Origin: an uncultured Treponema sp.
GTDB lineage: Bacteria > Spirochaetota > Spirochaetia > Treponematales > Treponemataceae
DNA length: 64,000 nt
Assembly: GCA_934718065.1 (NCBI GenBank)
Contig: CAKUZR010000006.1
Span: 1 to 64,000, forward strand
Direction: 5' to 3'
Of the stretch, positions 17,207 to 24,233 are shown one piece after another. Within the stretch, counting starts at the first letter, position 1. Each line of letters opens with the position of its first letter. The notes below the pieces were generated by a model. It did not search any database, was not told where the DNA came from, and was given only the letters and a program-made list of their open reading frames with translations. A program made the translations under genes and the position numbers.

Positions 17207-19789
17207 ATGAAAAAGTTTGGAAAGCTCATTGCGGTGCTTTTTGGCTCGCTGATGATGTTTGGCTGCGCTGACTTTGATGAGGCTGGTTCTGATTCAAGCG
17301 GCGGAGATTTTGGAACGCTTTATTTTGGTTCGAAAGCGCGTTTTGTTGATGTTGACGGAATTTCCGATGCAACGGTGAATGTCTACGGCTACGGAATGGA
17401 AAAAGTTTCAAAAACCGGAGTCGCTGTCAATGGCGGAAAAGGCGATCTTTCAATCGAGAAAATTCCGGTGGGCAAAAACCGGGTGATTGAGGTTGTGGGC
17501 AACAAGGCGGATGGCGTTCCTGTAAAAAATCTGTACGCTGTTACAGACATAAATGCCGGCGGAAACACAATCGGCACAATCAAGGACGGCTCGGATTCCG
17601 CAAAGGGCAAAGCCTATCTTTCGTTGCTCAACGCGAAAATTGATATTTCTTCTGTTTCGCTGAATGGTTTTGAAGGCGTGAAAAGCGCGTATCTTTTTAA
17701 TTCAGAAGGTTTTGCCGCTTCGTACAAGAAAAATCCTTCTGCGTCGCCTGCGGATTTTATTCAAAAAACCGGAACGGTGAAGTTTACAAATATTCAGAGC
17801 GCGGCTGGCTATTCAGTCTGGATTGACGACCCGCTTTCTGGAAAACTTTCCATTGATTCGGATTCAGTTTCAACAAAGGAACTGAGCGGTGTTGCTCCCG
17901 GAACATGGAATGTTTACGCCAACGACGGAAAAAATACAGCAAAAATAGGAAATGTAACGATTCCAAGCGGCGGCTCGGCTGATTTTTCAGGACTGATTGG
18001 AAATGCGCTGGTTGGAAAATTGATTATTTTTGTAAAAGCAGATTCTGCGCCTACAATTTGGGCTTGGCAAAAAGATGGGACTGTGCTTAGTGAAGGAGTG
18101 GGAGAAACGTGGGCAACTCAGAAATCAATGGTTTCTGTTCCTGCTGGTTATATGAACAATCCTGATGGCTGGTTTATGAAAGATTTTACAGCCGCTGGAA
18201 AATTATCAGGAAATGGCAAAATTCATTTTATACTCAATAAAGGAGCGGAAAAAGATTCTGATTTTGCCTGCACTTTCTGGTACGACGGTAAAAAATGCTA
18301 TGATTCAGACCCGACTACAGCTCCTGTTCTGAGCAGCGACGCAACTTTGAAAGAAATAAAGGTGAACGGAACTTCAATCGGAGTTTCTGAAAGCTACGAG
18401 GTTTCTTCCGGAACGGAAAAAGTTTTGGTTTCAGCTGCTGCAAATTCTTCAAAGGCGACTGTTTCTGTAAATCCAGGCGACGAAGTTTCAATTGAATCTG
18501 GAAAATCAAAGTCTTTTGAAATCGTTGTTACAGCGGAAGACGGAACAAAAAAATCTTACTCGCTTTCAGTGACTCGAAAAGCTGAAAATCCAGATGATGT
18601 AACACTTTCTTCTATTAAAGTGAACGGAATTTCAGTCGGCGCGCTTTCCGGAACAAGTTTTTCAAAGTCGCTTTCGGGCGCGGAAGATACGCTTTCAGTT
18701 TCCGTAACGGCAACAGCTTCATCTTCATCTGCAAAAGTAACCGTAAGTCCAGAAACGCAGACGCTTGCCGACGGCAAATCCCAAACGTTCACAATAACCG
18801 TGACAAACGGAGACGCTTCCCAAATCTACACGCTTACAGTTGACTACACAAAAACCGCCGCTTCCTCTTATTACTGGACAAACAAAGACGGCGCGGTGGG
18901 AACTAAGTCTAAGATTGTCATAGATGGAGATGCTAGTGATTGGTCGGAAGACATGAAGATTGCGCAAGGTGCGGCATGGGATGTTGCCAACCATTGGAAA
19001 GGTGGTCATGAAAACTGTGTTCTTGATACTTATGCTTTGTATGCTTCATGGGATAATGAAAATCTTTATGTTGGCTGGCAAATGGTTAATACTACTGACA
19101 CATGGGCAAGAAGTGGAGATGGACCTTTAAGTGATGGAGGGCGAGTTTTGGATGTTCCGCTTATTCTTGCTTTGAGTATTGATGAAAATTCAATTTCTAT
19201 GAGCAATAAAAATACAGATGGAAATCCTATATGGGGACAGAAGATGGGGCTTTCTTTTGATGTTCATGTAGACCGTTTGCTTTATATGAGCGGAAAACCA
19301 GGACTTGGCGAACCTGCAATTTTCAAAGCTGTAGATGAAAAAGGAAATACAAATTATAAGGAAGGCTGCTCAATGTTTTGTGTTGCAGGAATTTCTTATA
19401 AAATGGCGACTACAAACATAAATTCTTCGATTTGGGGACTCAATTCTTCTGAAAGTCCTTCTGATGTGAACAATCCGGATGCAGATTGGGTTGATTACAA
19501 AATATTTGAAGGCTCTCAAGGAACTCATGATATTAAGTATGATTCTTTCTATGAAATTTCAATTCCGTTAAGTGTTCTTGGCATAACAAGTTCTTATATT
19601 GAAACTAATGGTATTGGCGCAATGCTTATTGCAACCCGAGGAGAATCTGCTCTTGATTGTATTCCATTTGATTCCAAAGCAATGCTCGATAATGCATTGG
19701 AAGACTATTCAAGTGATTCTTCAACAAGTGCAGAAAAGGATGATGAAGACATAATAACTGTGCCATTCGCCCGAATCGGCCACATGTAA
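17207..19789 (+). CDS. Non-catalytic starch-binding surface lipoprotein
   Basis: An 860-residue lipoprotein (M-K-K-F-G, lipobox M-M-F-G-C) without a GH13 barrel. Order: shared N-terminal module (~26-265); one F-V-K-A / I-W-A-W module (~266-375) closely matching the two in the MalS-like enzyme, including the F-W-Y-D-G and Y-D-S-D-P-T-T tail; two cadherin-like beta-sandwich domains (~378-550); and a C-terminal DOMON/CBM9-like domain (~560-860) starting I-D-G-D-A-S-D-W-S-E-D and containing Y-A-L-Y-A-S-W-D-N-E-N-L-Y-V-G-W. Such C-terminal domains are also attached to clostridial amylases. It probably holds starch at the cell surface for the neighbouring enzymes. Composition shifts to AT-rich near 18895. 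Last gene of the array; the ribosome site AAGGATGG fixes the start. Confidence 0.8.
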   Translation: MKKFGKLIAVLFGSLMMFGCADFDEAGSDSSGGDFGTLYFGSKARFVDVDGISDATVNVYGYGMEKVSKTGVAVNGGKGDLSIEKIPVGKNRVIEVVGNKADGVPVKNLYAVTDINAGGNTIGTIKDGSDSAKGKAYLSLLNAKIDISSVSLNGFEGVKSAYLFNSEGFAASYKKNPSASPADFIQKTGTVKFTNIQSAAGYSVWIDDPLSGKLSIDSDSVSTKELSGVAPGTWNVYANDGKNTAKIGNVTIPSGGSADFSGLIGNALVGKLIIFVKADSAPTIWAWQKDGTVLSEGVGETWATQKSMVSVPAGYMNNPDGWFMKDFTAAGKLSGNGKIHFILNKGAEKDSDFACTFWYDGKKCYDSDPTTAPVLSSDATLKEIKVNGTSIGVSESYEVSSGTEKVLVSAAANSSKATVSVNPGDEVSIESGKSKSFEIVVTAEDGTKKSYSLSVTRKAENPDDVTLSSIKVNGISVGALSGTSFSKSLSGAEDTLSVSVTATASSSSAKVTVSPETQTLADGKSQTFTITVTNGDASQIYTLTVDYTKTAASSYYWTNKDGAVGTKSKIVIDGDASDWSEDMKIAQGAAWDVANHWKGGHENCVLDTYALYASWDNENLYVGWQMVNTTDTWARSGDGPLSDGGRVLDVPLILALSIDENSISMSNKNTDGNPIWGQKMGLSFDVHVDRLLYMSGKPGLGEPAIFKAVDEKGNTNYKEGCSMFCVAGISYKMATTNINSSIWGLNSSESPSDVNNPDADWVDYKIFEGSQGTHDIKYDSFYEISIPLSVLGITSSYIETNGIGAMLIATRGESALDCIPFDSKAMLDNALEDYSSDSSTSAEKDDEDIITVPFARIGHM

Positions 19790-19812
19790 TTCTTCTTCAA
19801 TTTAAATTTTTA

Positions 19813-19847
19813 GCGTCGGCTTTGTCTAGGAGCCGGCGTTTTTTTTT
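19813..19847 (+). terminator. Terminator of the lipoprotein array
   Basis: An 8-bp stem (CGTCGGCT 19814-19821 with AGCCGGCG 19831-19838), 9-nt loop, then nine T. Ends the starch lipoprotein operon. Confidence 0.9.
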
Positions 19848-19969
19848 GTGTTTCGGAAATTTTATTGTAAAAATCGGCACAGAAGGCTTTGTTGGGGATT
19901 TTTTCCCCTTTTCATTTTTGGCTATTACAACTAAAATTATATGAAGTCTAAAATATTTGGGGTGAACTT

Positions 19970-20869
19970 GTGAATTCTGGTTCTATTTTTGTTCAGCAGC
20001 TGATAAATGGTCTTTCGCTTGGAAGTATCTACGCATTGATTGCGCTTGGCTACACCATGGTTTACGGAATTGTAAAACTCATAAATTTTGCACATGGCGA
20101 TGTTATGATGGTCGGCGCGTATGCTGGTTATTTTGTTCTTGTTGCAGTCGGGGCGAGCGCTTTTGGAATGGCTGGCGCGTTCATCGCAGCTATGGTTCTT
20201 TGCGGTCTTCTTTCAATATTGATTGAACGTTTTGCGTACCGTCCGCTCCGGGAATCCCCGCGTCTTAATTCCCTGATTACCGCAATCGCTGTTGAGCTTA
20301 TTCTTCAGAATCTTATGCGCGTTCTTCCGTTTGTCGGTCCTGACCCGCGCCAGTTTCCTACGATGGAAACAAAAAATTTCACGCTTGGAATTCTTTCAAT
20401 TTCAAATCTTCAGCTTGTAGTTATTATTTCCAGCGCAGTTCTTATGGTTCTTCTTAATTTTCTTGTAAACAAGACAAAAACCGGAAAAGCGATGCAGGCT
20501 GTTTCTTATGACCTGAAGGCTTCTGCCCTTATGGGAATAAACGTGAACAGAATCATCGCCGTGACTTTTGTTGTTGGCTCAGTTCTTGCCGGTGCGGGCG
20601 GCGTTCTTTACGCAACTGCTTATCCTCAGGTTGACCCGGTTATGGGCTACATTCCTGGATTGAAGGCGTTTGTTGCGGCTGTTCTTGGCGGAATCGGCTC
20701 GATTCCAGGGGCAATGGCCGGCGGCGTAATTCTTGGAATTGCGGAAACTTTGACAAAAGGTTATTTAAGCAGCCAGTATGCGGATGCGATTTCATACATA
20801 ATTTTGATTGTTATTCTTCTTGTAAAGCCGGCTGGTTTGTTCGGCAAGAAAACAACTGTTAAAGTTTGA
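19970..20869 (+). CDS. livH: Branched-chain amino acid ABC permease LivH
   Basis: A 299-residue inner-membrane permease of the high-affinity Leu/Ile/Val importer. It has about eight hydrophobic segments and the family signatures: the opening Q-Q-L-I-N-G-L-S-L-G-S-I-Y-A-L-I-A-L-G-Y-T, then I-N-F-A-H-G-D, and A-A-V-L-G-G-I-G-S-I-P-G-A in the C-terminal part. GTG 19970 follows a TTGGGGTGA ribosome site. First gene of livHMGF; the next gene starts 29 bases after its stop. No periplasmic binding protein gene is adjacent, which is unusual, as LivJ/LivK normally lies just upstream. Confidence 0.93.
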   Translation: MNSGSIFVQQLINGLSLGSIYALIALGYTMVYGIVKLINFAHGDVMMVGAYAGYFVLVAVGASAFGMAGAFIAAMVLCGLLSILIERFAYRPLRESPRLNSLITAIAVELILQNLMRVLPFVGPDPRQFPTMETKNFTLGILSISNLQLVVIISSAVLMVLLNFLVNKTKTGKAMQAVSYDLKASALMGINVNRIIAVTFVVGSVLAGAGGVLYATAYPQVDPVMGYIPGLKAFVAAVLGGIGSIPGAMAGGVILGIAETLTKGYLSSQYADAISYIILIVILLVKPAGLFGKKTTVKV

Positions 20870-20898
20870 TTTCAGCGTTTCAGTTTTATGGAGTAAAA

Positions 20899-21915
20899 AT
20901 GAAAAATAAATTTATACGAAATACATTGATTCTTTCAGTTGTGAGCCTTGTTGCAATCGCAGTTCCTACGCTTCTTACTTCAACAGGAATTATGGATGCG
21001 TATTCTTCCGGAGTTTTTGCGCTTGCCGGAATTTATGCGATTATGGCGATAAGCGTTAATATTATTTCCGGAGTTACCGGTCAGCTTAGCCTTGGCCAGG
21101 CTGGTTTTATGGCTCTTGGAGCGTATGCAACGATTCTTCTGAACACAAACGCGCATTTTCCGCTTCCGCTGGCTGTTGTGTGCGCCGGCGTAATCACAGC
21201 GTTCTTTGGTTTTCTGATTGGTTTTCCTACGTTGAAGCTTGAAGGCGACTATCTTGCGATTGTTACGCTCGCCTTTGGTGAAATTATCCGCGTTGTCCTT
21301 GTGAATTTGAAGCAGTGGACCGGCGGACCTAACGGAAAATCTTTTCCTACAATTCTTACGTTGAATCCTGCCGTTGCGGTTCTTGTGGTTTCGTGCGTTC
21401 TTGTGCTGATTATTGTTCTTGTGCAGAATATTGTCCGTTCAACTTTTGGCCGCGCGATTCTTGCCGTCCGTGAGGATGAAATCGCGGCGAATTCGTGCGG
21501 AATTCATGTCTTCCATTATAAAATGGCTGGTTTTGTTCTTGCCAGTTTTGTTGCCGGAATCGGCGGCGCGCTTTACGTTATGTACGTTGGATTCATAAAG
21601 CCTGAGCAGGCGGCTTTTACAAAGTCAATCGACTATCTTATTTTTGTGGTTCTTGGCGGAATGGGCTCAATGACAGGCTCGGTTCTTGCGGCTTTCGTTC
21701 TGACGTACCTTCAGGAGGCGCTGCGTTTTCTTCAGAACTACAGGCTTCTTTTCTATCCGGTTGTTCTTATTTTTGTAATGCTTTTCAGGCCGCAGGGGCT
21801 TCTTGGCACAAAGGAATTCAGTTTTGTAAAAACATTTGACTGGATAAAATCCGGCGGAATAAAGAAATTCTTTTCGGGTCTTGCTGCAAAAACTGCTAAA
21901 AAAGAGGTGAAATAA
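20899..21915 (+). CDS. livM: Branched-chain amino acid ABC permease LivM
   Basis: A 338-residue second permease subunit of the Leu/Ile/Val importer. Hydrophobic throughout, with the LivM signatures S-G-V-T-G-Q-L-S-L-G-Q-A-G-F, the segment around T-L-A-F-G-E-I-I-R and V-L-G-G-M-G-S-M-T-G-S. ATG 20899 is chosen because ATGGAGT lies at the right distance; an in-frame ATT-type extension to 20866 would overlap livH and adds a poor N-terminus. The stop TAA shares its last A with the ATG of livG, so translation is probably coupled. The last 30 residues are basic and cytoplasmic. Confidence 0.93.
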   Translation: MKNKFIRNTLILSVVSLVAIAVPTLLTSTGIMDAYSSGVFALAGIYAIMAISVNIISGVTGQLSLGQAGFMALGAYATILLNTNAHFPLPLAVVCAGVITAFFGFLIGFPTLKLEGDYLAIVTLAFGEIIRVVLVNLKQWTGGPNGKSFPTILTLNPAVAVLVVSCVLVLIIVLVQNIVRSTFGRAILAVREDEIAANSCGIHVFHYKMAGFVLASFVAGIGGALYVMYVGFIKPEQAAFTKSIDYLIFVVLGGMGSMTGSVLAAFVLTYLQEALRFLQNYRLLFYPVVLIFVMLFRPQGLLGTKEFSFVKTFDWIKSGGIKKFFSGLAAKTAKKEVK

Positions 21916-22703
21916 TGGCTGAAAAAAAATTAGTTCTTCAGTGTTCTGATGTTCAGATTGTGTTCGGCGGCCTTTGCGCAGTCAGCGATGCCTCTTTCGA
22001 TTTGTTTGAAGGCGAGCTTGTTGGGCTTATCGGGCCGAACGGCGCTGGAAAAACAACAATGTTCAATATGGTTTCGGGAATTTATACGCCTACAAGCGGA
22101 CAGATTAGTTTCTGGGACAAAGATGACAAAGTTCACGTTATAAATAAATTCGGTCCGGCTCAGCTGAACAAACTCGGCATTGCCAGAACTTTTCAGAATA
22201 TCCGTCTTTTCGGCGAGCTTTCTGTAAAAGACAATGTTCTGATTGCTCTGCACAACCAGCGTCGTGTTTCAGTTTTTGATGTTCTGTTCAGAACTCCGAA
22301 ATTCCGCCGCGACGAGCAGGCTATGTCTGAAAAGGCGATGAATCTTCTGGAGCTTTTTAAGATTTCTGGAAAGGCGGATGAAAAGGCGAAGAACCTTCCG
22401 TACGGCGAGCAGCGAAAACTAGAGATTGTGCGCGCGCTGGCTTCCGACCCGAAACTTCTGCTGCTCGATGAGCCTGCCGCGGGAATGAATCCGCAGGAAA
22501 CAAAGGAGCTTATGGAGCTGATTGCGTTTATCCGCCGGGAATTCAAGCTTACAATTCTTTTGATTGAGCACGATATGAAGCTTGTTATGGGAATCTGCGA
22601 AAGAATCATGGTTTTGAACTACGGAAGAATTATTGCAACTGGAACTCCGGATGAGATCAGGGCAAATCCTGAAGTTGTAAAAGCATATCTTGGAAACAAT
22701 TAG
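21915..22703 (+). CDS. livG: Branched-chain amino acid ABC ATPase LivG
   Basis: A 262-residue cytoplasmic ATPase that powers LivHM. Walker A G-P-N-G-A-G-K-T-T (~39), the Q-loop region in A-R-T-F-Q-N-I-R typical of LivG, a signature-like L-P-Y-G-E-Q-R-K-L-E (the usual LSGGQ form is replaced by Y-G-E-Q, as is normal for LivG), Walker B L-L-L-L-D-E-P-A-A-G-M-N-P and a switch His in L-I-E-H-D-M. Overlaps livM by one base and is followed by livF after nine. Confidence 0.94.
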   Translation: MAEKKLVLQCSDVQIVFGGLCAVSDASFDLFEGELVGLIGPNGAGKTTMFNMVSGIYTPTSGQISFWDKDDKVHVINKFGPAQLNKLGIARTFQNIRLFGELSVKDNVLIALHNQRRVSVFDVLFRTPKFRRDEQAMSEKAMNLLELFKISGKADEKAKNLPYGEQRKLEIVRALASDPKLLLLDEPAAGMNPQETKELMELIAFIRREFKLTILLIEHDMKLVMGICERIMVLNYGRIIATGTPDEIRANPEVVKAYLGNN

Positions 22704-22712
22704 GAGCGTTTT

Positions 22713-23420
22713 ATGTTGCTTGAGGTAAAAAATCTTTGCGTGAATTACGGTGCTATAAAGGCTTTGCATGGAATCAGCTTTGAAGTAAACCAGGGTGAGA
22801 TAATCACTTTGATTGGTTCGAACGGCGCTGGAAAGACAACTACGCTTCATTCAATTTCAAATATTATAAAAAAGCAGGCTGGACAAATTATTTTCAACGG
22901 CGAGGATATAACGAATCTTGGCGCGGATAAAATTGTTGCAAGAAATCTTGTGCAGGTTCCGGAAGGACGCAGGGTTTTCGCGAATCTTTCGGTTCTGGAA
23001 AATCTTCAGCTGGGCGCATATCTTAGAAAAGACAAGCCTGGAATTGAAAAGGACATTGACAGGGTTTTCTCGCTTTTTCCGCGGCTTAAGGAACGTGTCA
23101 AGCAGCCTGCCGGAACTTTGTCTGGCGGCGAGCAGCAGATGCTTGCGATGGGACGCGCGCTGATGAGCCAGCCGAAGCTTCTTCTTCTGGATGAGCCTTC
23201 GATGGGACTTGCGCCGATTCTTGTTGATGAGATTTTTGAAATCATAAAGCGTATAAATGCGGACGGAACAACAATTCTTCTGGTTGAGCAGAATGCGTTC
23301 AAGGCTCTTTCAATTGCGGACAGGGCTTATGTTCTTGAAACCGGGGAAATAAAAAAATCTGGAAAAGCGTCCGAGCTTCTGAACGATGATGCTGTGAAAA
23401 ACGCGTATCTTGGCGGTTAA
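22713..23420 (+). CDS. livF: Branched-chain amino acid ABC ATPase LivF
   Basis: A 235-residue partner ATPase of LivG. Walker A G-S-N-G-A-G-K-T-T (~36), the LivF-type V-P-E-G-R-R-V-F segment, signature L-S-G-G-E-Q-Q-M-L-A (~137), Walker B L-L-L-L-D-E-P-S-M-G-L-A-P and V-E-Q-N-A switch region. The ribosome site TAGGAG precedes ATG 22713. Last gene of the transporter operon. Confidence 0.94.
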   Translation: MLLEVKNLCVNYGAIKALHGISFEVNQGEIITLIGSNGAGKTTTLHSISNIIKKQAGQIIFNGEDITNLGADKIVARNLVQVPEGRRVFANLSVLENLQLGAYLRKDKPGIEKDIDRVFSLFPRLKERVKQPAGTLSGGEQQMLAMGRALMSQPKLLLLDEPSMGLAPILVDEIFEIIKRINADGTTILLVEQNAFKALSIADRAYVLETGEIKKSGKASELLNDDAVKNAYLGG

Positions 23421-23451
23421 ACGTTTTTTCTTTCTTTTTGCATTTTCGTGC

Positions 23452-23457
23452 TATAAT
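23452..23457 (+). promoter_or_regulatory. Extended -10 promoter of the CBS-ACT gene
   Basis: TG-C-TATAAT (TG at 23449-23450, TATAAT 23452-23457) in the gap after livF. The -35 region is only T-rich, as is usual for extended -10 promoters. Confidence 0.55.
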
Positions 23458-23489
23458 ATATTTCAGACTTTATTTATTTGGAGTTGCTT

Positions 23490-24128
23490 ATGTTGGTAAA
23501 AAATGTGATGACAAAAAATCCTGTTACAATATCGCCGGAAAGTTCAATTACAGAGGCAAAAGCTTTGATGACCAAAAAAAATATCGGGAAGCTGCCGGTA
23601 ATTGACAAAAACAATAATCTTGTTGGAATTCTTACAAAGAAAGACCTGGCGAAAGCTGCTCCTTCTGAAGCCACAACGCTTGATATGTTTGAAATCGGTT
23701 ATCTTCTTTCAAAAATCAAAGTTGAAAAGATTATGACCAGGAAAGTTGTTTCGGTTTCTGAGTCGGAAGTTGTTGAAAACGCCGCAAAGCTGATGGTTGA
23801 CAACGGAATCGGCTGTGTTCCGGTTATGTCCGGCGAATGTCTTGTTGGAATAATTACAGAAAGCGATTTGTTCCAGCTGTTCACGGATATGTTCGGGTCT
23901 CGCGAGGCCGGTGTGCGCTTTATTCTTACTTTGGATGATACTCCTGGCCAGCTTGCGCGTCTTGTTGATGAAATAGCAAAGGAAAACGGAAATGTGATTT
24001 CACTTGTTACGCGCGAGCTTAAGGAAGCTGGAAAACGCCGCCTTACGGTTAAGGTTACTGGAATTTCGGAAGCCCAGCTGAAGGAAATTCTTGCGCGGCT
24101 CAATATTTCCGCCGATGACATACGTTAG
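23490..24128 (+). CDS. CBS-pair and ACT domain protein (AcuB-like)
   Basis: A 212-residue soluble regulator-like protein. Two CBS motifs (~1-60 and ~72-130; each has the M-T-[KR]-x-[PV]-V and G-I-[LI]-T-[KE]-x-D-L pattern) form a Bateman module that usually binds adenosine ligands. A C-terminal ACT domain (~140-212) begins F-I-L-T-L-D-D-T-P-G-Q-L-A and would bind an amino acid. ATG 23490 follows TTGGAG at proper spacing; the upstream in-frame alternative at 23478 would include that site. It lies between a branched-chain amino acid importer and acetolactate synthase, so sensing of branched-chain amino acids is plausible but unproven. Confidence 0.85.
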   Translation: MLVKNVMTKNPVTISPESSITEAKALMTKKNIGKLPVIDKNNNLVGILTKKDLAKAAPSEATTLDMFEIGYLLSKIKVEKIMTRKVVSVSESEVVENAAKLMVDNGIGCVPVMSGECLVGIITESDLFQLFTDMFGSREAGVRFILTLDDTPGQLARLVDEIAKENGNVISLVTRELKEAGKRRLTVKVTGISEAQLKEILARLNISADDIR

Positions 24129-24170
24129 AATTCAATTTTTGGGCAAAAATCTACAAAAATCTGCAACTCA

Positions 24171-24224
24171 TTGAAAACAACATAGAAAAACGTTATTCTA
24201 TAGTATATTTTAAAAATAGAATAA
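24171..24224 (+). promoter_or_regulatory. Promoter and inverted repeat before ilvB
   Basis: TTGAAA (24171-24176), 17-base spacer, TATTCT (24194-24199). A 9-bp inverted repeat, TTATTCTAT (24193-24201) and ATAGAATAA (24216-24224), overlaps the -10 and initiation region, the place where a repressor would act. No regulator is identified. Confidence 0.5.
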
Positions 24225-24233
24225 GGAAATGTT

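Noticed and set aside
19894..19908. Palindrome GGGGA-TTTTT-TCCCC before livH
   Set aside because: Short arms, no T-run at correct place and the array terminator is already upstream; it may be chance.
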